Positions 1 through 9,758 are shown, numbered from the stretch's first letter. The stretch is 64,000 bases of DNA from Eubacteriales bacterium (GCA_021373115.1 JAJFTI010000029.1:1-64000); one strand, 5' to 3'. Translations and numbers: made by a program. The notes: generated from the letters alone by a model not told the origin.

Positions 1-191
1 TGGACGGCGAAACGTTCACCATCGTCTGCAACATGAGCGGAGAACGCGCAAATCTGCCGCAAGCGCTCGCGGGGGAACGTGTGCTTGGCAACGTGGAAAG
101 CGACAATTCCGAAACGCTGCTTCCGTATGAGACGCGGGTAACAAGGACCCGGCCTTGCACCGGCGGCCGTGAAACGGATTCTTTCATTTAG
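1..191 (+). CDS. Alpha-glucosidase family protein, C-terminal end (partial)
   Basis: Only the last 62 codons are inside the window, read from position 3 to the TAG at 189-191. The peptide has a short beta-strand region (FTIVCNMSG) and then VLGNVES..LLPYETRVTR. That is the shape of the C-terminal beta-sandwich end of GH13 oligo-1,6-glucosidases and trehalose-6-phosphate hydrolases, which usually end in LGNY...LxPYEAxVY. No catalytic residues are visible because they lie upstream. The gene converges on the araD transcript. The family call rests on this tail alone. Confidence 0.55.
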   Translation, partial: DGETFTIVCNMSGERANLPQALAGERVLGNVESDNSETLLPYETRVTRTRPCTGGRETDSFI

Positions 192-213
192 AATCACCGG
201 ATATCTAAACAAA

Positions 214-240
214 CGCCGGCAAAGCGAAACTTTGCCGGCG
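214..240 (-). terminator. Rho-independent terminator downstream of araD
   Basis: A perfect 11-bp stem (214-224 with 230-240) closes a CGAAA loop. On the minus strand it is followed by TTTGTTTAGAT, so it best serves the minus-strand araD transcript. It may also stop the converging glucosidase message, although there is no T-run on that side. Confidence 0.75.
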
Positions 241-274
241 GAATCTGCAAGACAGACGGTTTCATAATTCCAGA

Positions 275-970
275 TCAGTGTTTTTCCTGCCCGTAATAGG
301 CGTTTTTTCCATGCTTTCGAAGATAGTGCTTATCCAGCAGCGCCGGGTTGAGCTTCGCTTTCGGGTTCATCTGCAGCGTGTGCCAGGCCATCATGGCGGC
401 CTCCTCCAGCACGGCGGCGTGATAGACGGCTTCGTCCGGATTTCTGCCCCAGGTGAACGGTCCGTGTTCCTGCACGAGAATTGCGGGCATCGCAACGGGA
501 TCGATCCCCCGCATGGTTTCTACAATGACATTTCCGGTTTCCAGCTCATAGTCTCCCGCAATCTCCCCGTTGGTCAGCGGGCGCGTTACGGGAACATTCC
601 CAAAGAAATAGTCCGCATGGGTGGTGCCAAGGGCGGGCACGGTACGTCCGGCCTGCGCAAAAATCGTTGCCCAGCGGGAATGCGTATGCACAACGCCGCC
701 GATGGACGGGAACGCGCGATAGAGCGCGAGATGCGTCGGCGTATCCGAGGAAGGGCGCAGCGCGCCTTCGATTACCGCGCCGCTGTGCAGATCGACGCAG
801 ACCATTTTCTCCGCCGTCAGTTCTTCGTATTTTACGCCGGATGGTTTGATCACCATAACGCCGGATTCGCGGTCAATCCCGCTGACGTTACCCCAGGTAA
901 AAGCAACGAGACCGAGCTTTGGCAGCTGGAGATTCGCTTCCAGAACCTGGTCTTTGAGCGCGCTTAACAT
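275..970 (-). CDS. araD: L-ribulose-5-phosphate 4-epimerase
   Basis: A 231-aa class II aldolase-fold protein that converts L-ribulose 5-phosphate to D-xylulose 5-phosphate, the last dedicated step of L-arabinose use before the pentose phosphate pathway. Visible family features are an N-terminus of the form [29 protein letters not shown], the zinc-ligand pair HTHS, and a third histidine in the QEHGPFTWG region. The start at 970 is preferred over the ATG at 976. A GGAGG sits 8 nt before the former but only 2 nt before the latter. It follows the kinase gene on the minus strand by 26 nt, so the two are probably co-transcribed. Length matches the family. Confidence 0.93.
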   Translation of the reverse strand: MLSALKDQVLEANLQLPKLGLVAFTWGNVSGIDRESGVMVIKPSGVKYEELTAEKMVCVDLHSGAVIEGALRPSSDTPTHLALYRAFPSIGGVVHTHSRWATIFAQAGRTVPALGTTHADYFFGNVPVTRPLTNGEIAGDYELETGNVIVETMRGIDPVAMPAILVQEHGPFTWGRNPDEAVYHAAVLEEAAMMAWHTLQMNPKAKLNPALLDKHYLRKHGKNAYYGQEKH

Positions 971-996
971 TCGCATTTCCTCCGATCGTCCCGCCG

Positions 997-2595
997 TTAC
1001 AGCGTCTGCACCGCCGTGCGTTCAACGGCGAGGCATTTTTTATATTGCTCCATGAACGACTGAAAACCGGCCGTTTCCTCTTCGGTTGCCAGAATGGTAA
1101 CGCTCTTTGCCGCGCCGAACACACACTCCGAAAGGTATTGATCGAGCGACTGCCCGCTTGCGTGACGCTGCTGGAACGCCGCGAGAACCGCCATGCCCCA
1201 GGGGCCGCCTTCGCCCGCCGTTTCCATGACGGTGACCGGTGTGCCGAGCGCGGCGGACATGATCGTTTGTCCGATTTTTTCCGCCTTAAAGAACCCGCCG
1301 TGACCCATCATAACGTCCAGCTCAACCTGCTCCGCAAGGAGGATATCCATGCCGATCCGGAGGGAGGCGCAGGCGGAGGTCAGGTGCGCGCGCATCGTGT
1401 TTGCCAGGGTAAACGAAGCGCTGGGCTTGCGCAGAAAGAGCGGACGGCCTTCGTCCAGACCGGTTACCGGCTCGCCGGAAAGATAGTTAAACGCCAGGAG
1501 GCCTCCGCAGTCCGGCTCGCCTTCCAGTGCTTTTTGGTAGAGGGTTCGATAGAGCGTACGTTCGTCGTACTGCGCGCCAAGCGCGCTGGCCGCTTCGCCA
1601 AAGAGACGAATCCAGGCGTCGATATCGCTCGTGCAGTTGTTGCAGTGCACCATTGCGACCGGATCGCCCGCGGGTGTGGTCACAAGATCGATCTGCGGAT
1701 ACGAACGCGAAAGAGGGTGCTCAAGAACCAGCATGGCGAAGACGCTCGTACCGGCGCTTACATTGCCCGTGCGCTGGCGCACACTGTTGGTTGCGACCAT
1801 TCCGGTTCCGGCGTCCCCTTCCGGCGGGCAAAGGGGGATTCCCGCCTGCAGCTTGCCGCTTGGATCGAGCAATGCGGCGCCATCTGCCGTCAGCTGCCCC
1901 GCCGGCGCGCCCGCGGGAAGGATTCGCGGCAGGATATCCGTCAGCTTCCAACCATATCCCTGTTCGGTTACCAGCTCCTGAAACGACGCGGCCATCGCTG
2001 CGTCGTAGTTGAGCGAAACACTGTCCACCGGGAACATGCCCGACCCGTCCCCGACGCCAATGACCCGCTCGCCCGTCAGCCGCCAGTGGAGGTAACCGGA
2101 GAGCGTTGTGAGGAACGAAATGGAGCAGACGTGCGCCTCCCGGTTGAGCATTGCCTGATACAGGTGCGCAATGCTCCAGCGCTGCGGAATATTGAATCCA
2201 AACCGCTTCGAGAGCGCTTCCGAAGCGGCTCCGGTCGTCGTATTCCTCCAGGTTCGAAACGGCGTGAGGAGCGTACCCGAAGAGTTGAACGCGAGGTAGC
2301 CGTGCATCATGGCGGAGATGCCGATTGCGCCTGTGCGCGTGAGCGTTTCGCCGTAGTTTTCCTGCACCGCCGCCGCGAGCTTGGCGTATGCATCCTGCAT
2401 GCCGAGAAGGACGTCCTCCAGCGCGTAGGTCCAAAAACCGTGTTCCAGCTGATTCTCCCAGTTATGGCTGCCGGATGCCAGCACGTTATGCGCCGCGTCA
2501 ATCAGCACGGCTTTAATGCGGGTAGAACCGAATTCGATGCCAAGATAGGTCTTTCCGGTACGGATTTCATCTGCGCGTCTGGTTTGCGGTGTCAT
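997..2595 (-). CDS. FGGY-family kinase, probable L-ribulokinase
   Basis: A 532-aa sugar kinase of the FGGY (actin/hexokinase-like ATPase) family, expected to phosphorylate L-ribulose using ATP. The phosphate-1 motif near residue 20 reads [17 protein letters not shown], and the C-terminal half has the usual [14 protein letters not shown] and [13 protein letters not shown] motifs. The sequence is of the type found in clostridial arabinose operons rather than the E. coli AraB type. The assignment as ribulokinase comes from its position between araR and araD. A xylulokinase role is the main alternative. GAGGAG precedes the ATG at a short spacing. Confidence 0.8.
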   Translation of the reverse strand: MTPQTRRADEIRTGKTYLGIEFGSTRIKAVLIDAAHNVLASGSHNWENQLEHGFWTYALEDVLLGMQDAYAKLAAAVQENYGETLTRTGAIGISAMMHGYLAFNSSGTLLTPFRTWRNTTTGAASEALSKRFGFNIPQRWSIAHLYQAMLNREAHVCSISFLTTLSGYLHWRLTGERVIGVGDGSGMFPVDSVSLNYDAAMAASFQELVTEQGYGWKLTDILPRILPAGAPAGQLTADGAALLDPSGKLQAGIPLCPPEGDAGTGMVATNSVRQRTGNVSAGTSVFAMLVLEHPLSRSYPQIDLVTTPAGDPVAMVHCNNCTSDIDAWIRLFGEAASALGAQYDERTLYRTLYQKALEGEPDCGGLLAFNYLSGEPVTGLDEGRPLFLRKPSASFTLANTMRAHLTSACASLRIGMDILLAEQVELDVMMGHGGFFKAEKIGQTIMSAALGTPVTVMETAGEGGPWGMAVLAAFQQRHASGQSLDQYLSECVFGAAKSVTILATEEETAGFQSFMEQYKKCLAVERTAVQTL

Positions 2596-2660
2596 ATTGC
2601 TCCTCGATTCAGTTCAAAAATTCAGAAAGAGTTTTTTCAGCTGCTGATGCAAGCATTGCG

Positions 2661-2702
2661 ATATCACAAAAAAAACGATAAACAGCGGCGATTCCGCCGC
2701 TG
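2661..2702 (-). terminator. Rho-independent terminator downstream of araR
   Basis: The inverted repeat CAGCGGCG/CGCCGCTG (2683-2690 and 2695-2702) has a 4-nt loop. On the minus strand it is followed by TTTATCG and then an eight-T run. It lies between araR and the kinase gene, so the kinase-araD pair either depends on read-through or has its own promoter in the short gap. I could not identify such a promoter confidently. Confidence 0.75.
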
Positions 2703-2733
2703 AATCGCAAGAAGAAGCGCGAAGGCAATCCCG

Positions 2734-3792
2734 TTATATTTCGATGGGACGACTGCTTTCCTTTTCCATCAACGTCCAACGCAGCGTTTGGGATTCCACT
2801 GTTTCGCCTGCAATGCGGCGTATTAAAAGCTCGGCCGACGTTCGCCCGATGTTTTGGTTTCCATAAGAAAGAGAAGTGATTTTAACCGGGGAAATATCGC
2901 TGAGGCTGCTGTTGTCAAAGCTGACGACCGAAACGTCCTGCGGCACCCGTATGCCGTGCGCCTGCAGCAGCGGAATCAGGCGAAAGGCGATCTCGTCGTT
3001 GTAACAGACGACGGCGGAGCATTCCGCAATCTTCTGCGCGAGCTCTTCGGTGAAAAGCTCGTGCTTGTTTTCGGTCGTATACCAAAAGACGGAACTGTCT
3101 GAAATCAGTCGATTTGCGTCGCGAAGCGCGGTGAGGTATCCGGAATACCGCTGGTGCCCCTGAATATCGTCGCTTTTAAAAATACCCGCGATCGTTTCAT
3201 GGCCAATGCCCAGCAGATATTGCACCAGCTCGTATCCGCCGCCGAAATTATCCGCATATACGCTGACCGTACCGCTCAAATCCGGATAATACCCGTTAAA
3301 AAATACAATTGGAATTCTGCGCTCCATAAACCGGCCGTAAAGATCGAGGTTGGGATTGGGAAGCGCGGTTTTTGTTCCCTCGACCAGCATTCCGTCAATC
3401 GGCTTTGTTAAAAGATCGGCAAGGATGCTTCGCTCGTTATAAACGCTGTTGCGTGTTGCCGCAAGAATTGCGGTATATTTGTTTGCGGTCAGAACCGACT
3501 CCGCCTCGCGCAGGATGCCGGGGAAGATATAGTCGCTGATGTAGGTTGCGATAACGGCGATGTTCCCGCTTCTGGGCGGCTCGTTCTGCCCGTGGACGCG
3601 GGAGCCGCTGCCGCGCAGCTTGCTGATGAGTCCTTCGGCGACCAGCAGCGACAGCGCCTGCCGAATGGTCTGCCGACTCGCGGCGAAGCGCTCGGTCAAC
3701 TGCTCTTCCGTTGGAAGCATCTGTCCGCTTGCGTACTGCCCGTTCCGGATTTCATCCCGCAGGATGGAAGCGATGATTTGATATTTCGGCAT
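2734..3792 (-). CDS. araR: Arabinose operon repressor AraR (GntR-type HTH with LacI-type sensor)
   Basis: A 352-aa chimeric regulator. An N-terminal GntR winged helix (about residues 1-70: LTERFAASRQTIRQALSLLVAEGLI) is joined to a LacI/PBP1-type ligand-binding domain (about 80-350, with ISDYIFPGILREAE, SVVSFDNSSLSDI and NIGRTSAELLIRRI). This fusion is the hallmark of AraR, which releases DNA when it binds L-arabinose. It is divergent from araA across a 413-bp region that carries several ATACAAAT half-sites like those bound by Bacillus AraR. Confidence 0.88.
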   Translation of the reverse strand: MPKYQIIASILRDEIRNGQYASGQMLPTEEQLTERFAASRQTIRQALSLLVAEGLISKLRGSGSRVHGQNEPPRSGNIAVIATYISDYIFPGILREAESVLTANKYTAILAATRNSVYNERSILADLLTKPIDGMLVEGTKTALPNPNLDLYGRFMERRIPIVFFNGYYPDLSGTVSVYADNFGGGYELVQYLLGIGHETIAGIFKSDDIQGHQRYSGYLTALRDANRLISDSSVFWYTTENKHELFTEELAQKIAECSAVVCYNDEIAFRLIPLLQAHGIRVPQDVSVVSFDNSSLSDISPVKITSLSYGNQNIGRTSAELLIRRIAGETVESQTLRWTLMEKESSRPIEI

Positions 3793-3855
3793 AATCCCTC
3801 GTTGTGCTGCAATCTCCTGACGATAGAAATATCATAGCGATAAAAACGAGTTGCG

Positions 3856-4025
3856 TCAATACAAAAGTAGTACATATTATTGAGGGGAAGGCACGAGCCG
3901 AAAGGATCGAGCTGGCAATATTCCGAAACATCGCGGAAATTTTACACCTGAAGAACAAGAATACAGGATGTATAGCGTAAAAAACAATACAAATTATAAA
4001 CATTTAAGCGAAAAACAATACAAAT
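3856..4025. promoter_or_regulatory. Candidate AraR boxes, upstream cluster
   Basis: The araR-araA intergenic region (3793-4205) is strikingly AT-rich and repeats the half-site ACAATACAAAT at 3984-3994 and 4015-4025. A related element, CAATACAAAAGTAGTACATA, lies around 3857-3876. The half-site GTACAAAT is the known AraR recognition element in Bacillus. These copies differ at one base, so operator function is inferred. Confidence 0.5.
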
Positions 4026-4081
4026 ATAGCAGAACAAGGAGGAATATTTCAAAAATACGTTCATATTTATGCGATTATGTA

Positions 4082-4140
4082 TTGACATCCAAATATTCGA
4101 GTGTTAATCTGTTGCTGTAATAGAAAAAATACATACAAAT
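4082..4140 (+). promoter_or_regulatory. araA promoter with downstream AraR-like box
   Basis: TTGACA (4082-4087), a 17-nt spacer and TAATCT (4105-4110) form a good sigma-A promoter. AAATACATACAAAT at 4127-4140 lies just past the expected start site, where a bound repressor would block transcription. The araA ribosome site AAGGAG is at 4192-4197. Confidence 0.65.
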
Positions 4141-4205
4141 CACAAACAAGTATCACGTTTTCTTGATTTCAAACGAGGATTGAATCCGAACAAGGAGTTC
4201 ACAGC

Positions 4206-5684
4206 ATGAGTCTCAAGACGCAGGAGCTTTGGTTTATCGTTGGGTCTCAGTACCTCTATGGCACCGAGGTGCTGGATACGGTTGCGGCGCGCGCATCCGA
4301 GATGGCTTCGTTCATCGACGCGCAGCCGGAAATCCCTTGCCGTTTCCAGTATAAGGGAACCATGAAAACCGCGGACGAAATCGAGCTTCTCGTAAAAGAG
4401 GCGAATGCCTGCGACGCCTGCATCGGCATTGTGACCTGGATGCATACCTTCAGCCCGAGCAAGATGTGGATCAACGGGCTGGCTTTGCTGCAGAAACCCT
4501 ATTGCCATTTTGCGACACAGTACAACCGCGAGATACCGGACTTGGAAATCGACATGGATTTCATGAACCTGAATCAAGCGGCGCACGGCGACCGGGAGCA
4601 CGGGTTCATCGGCGCGCGCATGCGTATGCCGCGAAAGGTGATTGCGGGTTACTGGAAGGATCCGGCTGTGCTTGCTGAACTGGGCGGCTGGATGCGCAGC
4701 GCGGTGGGATATCGGGAAAGCAAGCACCTGAAGGTTGTCCGCTTCGGGGACAACATGCGCGAGGTCGCCGTGACGGAAGGCGATAAGGTAGAAGCGCAGA
4801 TTAAGCTCGGCTGGCAGGTGAACACCTGGCCGGTTGGAGAGCTTGTGGAAGCGATGAACGCCGTTACGGATTCCGAAATCGACGCGCGGATGGACGAGTA
4901 CCTCTCCGCTTACGATCTTGCGACGGACCGGATGGACACGATCCGCTATCAGGCGCGCGAAGAAATTGCAATCGAAAAATTCTTAACCCGTGTTGGCGCA
5001 AAAGCGTTTTCCAATACATTTCAGGACCTGGTCGGGATGCGCCAGCTGCCGGGCCTTGCGAGCCAGCATCTGATGGCGAAGGGGTATGGTTACGGCGGCG
5101 AGGGAGACTGGAAGGTCTCCGCGATGACGCGGATCGTAAAGGCGATGACCGAAGGCCTGCCCGGCGGCACGGCTTTTATGGAGGATTATACCTACCATCT
5201 TGCCGAGGACGGCGCCTATTCGCTTGGAGCGCATATGCTGGAAGTTTGCCCCTCGATTGCGGCGGCAAAACCGCGCATCGAAGTGCATCCCCTTGGAATT
5301 GGCGACCGCGAGCCGCCCGCCCGTCTCGTGTTCGAAGGAGCCGCGGGTTCCGCCGTGGTCGCTTCCCTTATCGACATGGGGGGCAGAATGCGGCTCATCG
5401 TTCAGGATGTGGAAGCCATTCAGCCGATCATGAAGATGCCGAACCTGCCGGTCGCGCGCGTTATGTGGCGCGCAATGCCGGATTTGAGCACCGGGCTCAA
5501 GCTTTGGATTCTCGCGGGCGGCGCGCATCATACGGTTATGAGCTATGCGGCGACCGCGCAGATGCTTGAGGACTGGGCGGAGATGATGCAGATGGAGTTC
5601 GTTCATATTTGTAAGGACACCAGCATGGACTCGTTCCGCCAGAACCTGTTTTTATCGGATCTTGCCTGGAAGCTGCGTTCCTGA
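4206..5684 (+). CDS. araA: L-arabinose isomerase
   Basis: A 492-aa cytoplasmic enzyme that interconverts L-arabinose and L-ribulose, the first step of the pathway. Family features are clear: the opening KTQELWFIVGSQYLYG, WMHTFSPSKMWI, the metal-site region GFGGEGDWK-like (here GYGGEGDWKVSAM), MEDYTYHL, HMLEVCPSIA, and the closing SFRQNLFLSDLAWKL. Length is typical (about 490-500 aa). AAGGAG lies 8 nt before the ATG. It is the first gene of the plus-strand arabinose transcript and precedes a sugar ABC transporter. Confidence 0.97.
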   Translation: MSLKTQELWFIVGSQYLYGTEVLDTVAARASEMASFIDAQPEIPCRFQYKGTMKTADEIELLVKEANACDACIGIVTWMHTFSPSKMWINGLALLQKPYCHFATQYNREIPDLEIDMDFMNLNQAAHGDREHGFIGARMRMPRKVIAGYWKDPAVLAELGGWMRSAVGYRESKHLKVVRFGDNMREVAVTEGDKVEAQIKLGWQVNTWPVGELVEAMNAVTDSEIDARMDEYLSAYDLATDRMDTIRYQAREEIAIEKFLTRVGAKAFSNTFQDLVGMRQLPGLASQHLMAKGYGYGGEGDWKVSAMTRIVKAMTEGLPGGTAFMEDYTYHLAEDGAYSLGAHMLEVCPSIAAAKPRIEVHPLGIGDREPPARLVFEGAAGSAVVASLIDMGGRMRLIVQDVEAIQPIMKMPNLPVARVMWRAMPDLSTGLKLWILAGGAHHTVMSYAATAQMLEDWAEMMQMEFVHICKDTSMDSFRQNLFLSDLAWKLRS

Positions 5685-5932
5685 GCAACGCCTTTTCCCG
5701 GGATCAACCGCGCGGAGCGCAGCGTGACGTGATTTCACCTGCCGGTGCAAACGTTCTGCTCACCTCGCACTGCTGCTTCCCGACTGCGCCGTTTCTTCTT
5801 CTCCTCCTCCGCGGACGGGGCGTACGGAAGGATCATCTGTTCGCCCCGGAAAGCGGCAATTCCTGCCCGAATATGGGTTCTTGCTTGTATTCCGCCGGAG
5901 AATCCGGTAAATTGATAAAAGGAGAGATCAAA

Positions 5933-7147
5933 ATGAAAAAACTTATCAGCATCGTTTTGTGCCTTGGCTTGGTTCTCTCACTGTTCGCTGGCTGTGCGGC
6001 AAGCACACCTGCTGCAACGGCGGCCGAGCCTGCCACGGCAGAAGAACCCGCCGCAGAGGCTGCTGCGCCCGCAACGGAAGCGGCAGAGCCCGCCGCTGCG
6101 GATGACGACATTCTCATCGGCGTTTCCATCTGGAGTTCGACCGACACGCTGGGCAGCCAGTGCAAACGGATTCTTGACGCGGCCGCGGAAGCCCTCGGCG
6201 TCAAGGTCATGTACATCGATCAGGGACACATTTCCGAGCAGGTTACCGCATCGGCCGAGACGGCTGCGGCGGCCGGCTGCGACGGCCTGATCATCTGCAA
6301 CTCCGCATCCGCGGAAATGACCTCCGTAATCAACACCTGCGACGAATACAAAATGTACTGTGCGCAGTTCTTCCGCGTAATCAACGAGGAAGCCAATCCT
6401 TCCGAGTATGCGCTGGCGAGCTCCTCCCCGTACTATGTCGGTTCCGTCCATGAGAACGAGATCGACAACGGCATCAACCTGGTCACCATCCTCTGCGAAA
6501 AGGGCTGCAGAAACATCGCGCTGGAAGGCTGGGAAGCCGGCGACGCGACGTTCCTCCTCCGCTGGGAAGGTTACAAACAGGGAATTGATCAGTGGAACAC
6601 CGCCCATCCGGACGACAAGGCGACGCTGCTGGATCCGCAGTATGGCGGCACCACTTCCGACACCGGCCGTGCAACGGCGGAAGCCATCATCAATGCAAAT
6701 CCGACCAGCGACGCTCTGATCGTCGCGGGCGGCGGCGGCGACGTGCTGGTTGGCGCGCTTGCTGCAATCGAGTCCCTCGGCCTCACCGGTAAGATCGACG
6801 TTGTTTCGACGGACTTCCTCCCCGACCTGGATCAGCAGCTTGCCAGCGGCGCCATGTCCGCGGAGTCCGGCGGCCACTATGCAGACCCGCTGTTCGCGTT
6901 CATGATGGTTTACAACGCGATCAAGGGCAATTATGCGGTACCGACCGACGGTTTCCTCGAAATCAACTTCCCGTACATCTATGTTGCTTCGCCGGAAGAC
7001 TACGCGGCGTATGCAAAGCTGTTTGTTGACCAACTGCCCTACAGCGCGGACGAACTCAAAGCCATGGGCGCCATGAGCTTTGACGACCTGAAGGCGACTG
7101 CGGAGAAACTATCCATTGCCGATGTTCAGGCGCGCCACGCCGGCTGA
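5933..7147 (+). CDS. Sugar ABC transporter substrate-binding lipoprotein
   Basis: A 404-aa exported binding protein with the periplasmic-binding-protein 4 (ribose/galactose type) fold. It has a lipoprotein signal peptide (LISIVLCLGLVLSLFAGC, lipobox Cys at residue 21), then an Ala/Glu/Pro-rich tether to about residue 58, then the sensor domain starting at DDDILIGVSIWSSTD. The start is the ATG at 5933, preceded by AAAAGGAGAG. An in-frame longer reading from 5729 has no ribosome site and no signal-like start. It lies next to araA and ahead of an ATPase and two permeases, so it is probably the L-arabinose receptor of a CUT2 transporter. The 248-bp gap before it shows no clear terminator or promoter. 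Confidence 0.88.
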   Translation: MKKLISIVLCLGLVLSLFAGCAASTPAATAAEPATAEEPAAEAAAPATEAAEPAAADDDILIGVSIWSSTDTLGSQCKRILDAAAEALGVKVMYIDQGHISEQVTASAETAAAAGCDGLIICNSASAEMTSVINTCDEYKMYCAQFFRVINEEANPSEYALASSSPYYVGSVHENEIDNGINLVTILCEKGCRNIALEGWEAGDATFLLRWEGYKQGIDQWNTAHPDDKATLLDPQYGGTTSDTGRATAEAIINANPTSDALIVAGGGGDVLVGALAAIESLGLTGKIDVVSTDFLPDLDQQLASGAMSAESGGHYADPLFAFMMVYNAIKGNYAVPTDGFLEINFPYIYVASPEDYAAYAKLFVDQLPYSADELKAMGAMSFDDLKATAEKLSIADVQARHAG

Positions 7148-7178
7148 TTATTTCGGTAATGTGACGTTTGAGACGATG

Positions 7179-7203
7179 GGGACCGCCCTTTGCGGGCGGT
7201 CCC
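7179..7203 (+). other. Intercistronic hairpin after the binding-protein gene
   Basis: A perfect 10-bp GC-rich stem (7179-7188 with 7194-7203) has a 5-nt TTTGC loop and only a weak T-stretch (TTC). It sits between the highly expressed binding-protein gene and the permease gene. In such operons these hairpins commonly protect the upstream message or partly end transcription. Confidence 0.6.
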
Positions 7204-7266
7204 TTCACCCATACTATTTCGCCAGACTTCCTGCCGCAAGGCAAGGTCAATTCTGAATAAGGCTGG

Positions 7267-8238
7267 ATGATGTTTATGAGCGCGGTGTTCAACAAGATCA
7301 AGACCAATCGATTCTTCGGGTTAGGGCTGCTGTTACTGATGGCAGCCGGTTTCTGGTTCCTCTTTAAACTGTTTGCGCCCACAAATTTCGGCTCCCGGAG
7401 CCAGATGATCGGATACCTTCAAACGAGTATCCAGTATGCCGTCGGCGGCTGCGGGCTGTATTTCATCGTGATTATGGGGTTGTTCGATTTCAGCGTGGGC
7501 GCCAATATCGTGCTATCCTCCCTCGTTGGCGTTTTGCTTTCCCGCTTTTTCGGATATTGGGGCCTCATTCTGGGATGCCTGTTTTGCGGCGCGCTGATCG
7601 GCATCTTCAACGGATTCCTCTATTCCAAACTCCGGATTCCTTCCATGATCGTTACGGTCGGCTTAATGCTCGTTCTGGAGAGCATAGCGAGTTATGCCAT
7701 CGCGATTGACCCAAGCGTGAATCCCGGCAAGCTCACGAACGACCTTCTGGCGTTCAATCACGCGCCGTGGAATTACATTGTGGCGTTTGCCGCATTTTTG
7801 CTGATGTCCTTCCTTTTGAACTATACGCGAATCGGTACCTACTGCAATGCGATTGGCAGCAACGAATACGTTGCCAAGAACATGGGTATCAACGTGGAAC
7901 GATATAAATTCATTGGCTTTGTGCTGCTGCATCTGTTCGTGGGGATCATGGCGCTCCTCACCGTCAGCTATGGCAAAGGGATTCTGGCGGTAACGGGCAT
8001 GGCGTCCATGGAACGCAACTTTAAGCCGCTGATGGGCACTTTTTTCGGAGTCGCGTTTAAGAAGTACGGGTGCCCTGTTCCGGCCATCGTCATCGGCGAA
8101 TTCATCATTGTACTGATCTTTAACGGCCTCGTCGCAATGAACATTCCAACGACGATTAACGACTTTGTGACCGGCGCAGTTCTTCTGACGATCGTTACGC
8201 TGACCAACCGCGCCGCCAAAGGCGTTGTTGTGAAGTGA
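7267..8238 (+). CDS. Sugar ABC transporter permease (RbsC/AraH type)
   Basis: A 323-aa integral membrane protein with many hydrophobic segments and the BPD_transp_2 signature region (GLFDFSVGANIVLSSLVGVLL, LIGIFNGFLYSKLRIPSMIVTVG). It forms half of the membrane channel of the adjacent CUT2 importer. ATGs at 7267, 7270 and 7276 are all possible starts because only a weak AAGG precedes them. It is followed by the ATPase gene after 10 nt. A second, different permease is encoded downstream, so the channel is presumably a heterodimer. Confidence 0.85.
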   Translation: MMFMSAVFNKIKTNRFFGLGLLLLMAAGFWFLFKLFAPTNFGSRSQMIGYLQTSIQYAVGGCGLYFIVIMGLFDFSVGANIVLSSLVGVLLSRFFGYWGLILGCLFCGALIGIFNGFLYSKLRIPSMIVTVGLMLVLESIASYAIAIDPSVNPGKLTNDLLAFNHAPWNYIVAFAAFLLMSFLLNYTRIGTYCNAIGSNEYVAKNMGINVERYKFIGFVLLHLFVGIMALLTVSYGKGILAVTGMASMERNFKPLMGTFFGVAFKKYGCPVPAIVIGEFIIVLIFNGLVAMNIPTTINDFVTGAVLLTIVTLTNRAAKGVVVK

Positions 8239-8248
8239 GGGGGATACC

Positions 8249-9745
8249 ATGGGAGAGATCATTTTACGTTCGGAAAACCTGAACAAGCACTTCGGCATTA
8301 CACACGCGGTGAAAGATGTATCCCTGTCCTTTGAAAAGGGCGAAATTCACGGCCTGATCGGTGAAAACGGCTCCGGAAAATCCACCTTCTGCTCCATGCT
8401 CTGCGGGATTTATCCCATTTCGAGCGGCCGCTTTCTGCTGGACGGCAAGGAACTCAAGGTAAAAACGCAGGTGGACGCAAACCGCGCCGGCGTTTCGATC
8501 ATTGTGCAGGAAATGGGTACGCTGTCCGGGCTGACGGTCGCGGAGAACATTTATCTCGGAAATGAGGATCCGTTTGTTAAAAACGGCATCAAGAACGTTG
8601 CCGTCATGAATAAAACGGCGCAGGCGCTGCTGGAACAGTACGGTTTTGGGCGCATCAATGCGTCCGCCATGATCGACCATTATAATTTTGAAGACCGTAA
8701 GCTGGTGGAGATCGTCAAGGCGACCTATTTCAAGCCGCACGTTGTTGTAATTGATGAAACGACGACCGCGCTGAGCCAAAGCGGCCGTGAAGTGCTCTTT
8801 ACGCATATGAATCGAATCCGGAACGAGGGGAACACGGTCATCTTTATTTCGCATGATCTGACCGAAGTCATCGAGCATACCGACCGGATCTCCGTTCTGC
8901 GGGACGGGGAACTCATCGGTACGGTTACCAGCGCGGATGTGACGCCGGACGATCTGAAGCGGCTTATGGTCGGGCGAGAACTGGGCAGCCGCTATTACCG
9001 GACGGATTACGACGAGCCGGTTTCCAGCGAAGTAGTATTGTCCGTTGAGAATTTGGCGGTGTCCGGCGAAGTGGATCACATCAGCTTCGAACTCCATAAG
9101 GGCGAAATACTCGGTATTGGCGGACTGAGCGAATGCGGAATGCACGAGGTGGGTAAAGCGGTTTTTGGCGCTTCGTTCCATCGGAGCGGTACCGTGCGGC
9201 TGTCTAGCGGCGTGCACATCAACTCCATTCCGTGCGCAATCCGGCATAGCATTGCCTATGCCTCCAAGGATCGGGATAACGAATCCGTCGTCATCAGCGA
9301 TACAATCCGTGACAACATATGCCTTCCCTCGGTGGACGAGCTGCGTACGAAGCGAGTCCTGCTGAAAAAACGACTGGACCGGTTCGCCCAGAATCATGCG
9401 GAACAGATGAGCGTCGTCATGACCGGAATCGGGCAATACGTTGCCGACCTTTCCGGCGGCAATAAGCAAAAAGTTGTGCTGGCGCGCTGGCTCGGAAAGG
9501 ATTCCGACATCCTGGTGCTGGACAGCCCGACGCGCGGCATCGACGTGAAGGTGAAGGCGGATATCTACGCGCTGATGCGCGAGCTGAGCAAGAAAGGCAA
9601 ATCGATCATTATGATCTCGGAGGAGATTCAGGAACTGCTCGGCATGAGCGACCGAATCCTGATCATGAAGGACGGAAAAATCAACGGCGAATACCGGAGG
9701 AACCCCGCGCTTGGCGAAGAGGACCTCATTGCGAAGATGGTGTAA
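8249..9745 (+). CDS. Sugar ABC transporter ATP-binding protein (tandem ATPase, RbsA/AraG type)
   Basis: A 498-aa protein with two ABC ATPase halves. The first half has Walker A GENGSGKST, and an intact Walker B is recognisable (VVVIDETTTAL). The second half has LSGGNKQKVVLARWL and ILVLDSPTRGID, but its Walker A region reads GLSECGMHEVGK, more degenerate than the usual GxxGAGRT of this family. Only one site is therefore likely to hydrolyse ATP normally, which is common in CUT2 ATPases. It sits between the two permease genes. Confidence 0.9.
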   Translation: MGEIILRSENLNKHFGITHAVKDVSLSFEKGEIHGLIGENGSGKSTFCSMLCGIYPISSGRFLLDGKELKVKTQVDANRAGVSIIVQEMGTLSGLTVAENIYLGNEDPFVKNGIKNVAVMNKTAQALLEQYGFGRINASAMIDHYNFEDRKLVEIVKATYFKPHVVVIDETTTALSQSGREVLFTHMNRIRNEGNTVIFISHDLTEVIEHTDRISVLRDGELIGTVTSADVTPDDLKRLMVGRELGSRYYRTDYDEPVSSEVVLSVENLAVSGEVDHISFELHKGEILGIGGLSECGMHEVGKAVFGASFHRSGTVRLSSGVHINSIPCAIRHSIAYASKDRDNESVVISDTIRDNICLPSVDELRTKRVLLKKRLDRFAQNHAEQMSVVMTGIGQYVADLSGGNKQKVVLARWLGKDSDILVLDSPTRGIDVKVKADIYALMRELSKKGKSIIMISEEIQELLGMSDRILIMKDGKINGEYRRNPALGEEDLIAKMV

Positions 9746-9758
9746 AGAGGTGAGCGAT

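Noticed and set aside
1045-2703. Long plus-strand open frame (552 codons) across the kinase gene
   Set aside because: It is antisense to a clear FGGY kinase, has an Arg/His-rich improbable composition and no ribosome site. High GC produces such antisense frames.
5729-5932. N-terminal extension of the arabinose binding protein
   Set aside because: The upstream in-frame codons lack a ribosome site and would bury the lipoprotein signal; the start at 5933 has a strong AAAGGAG.
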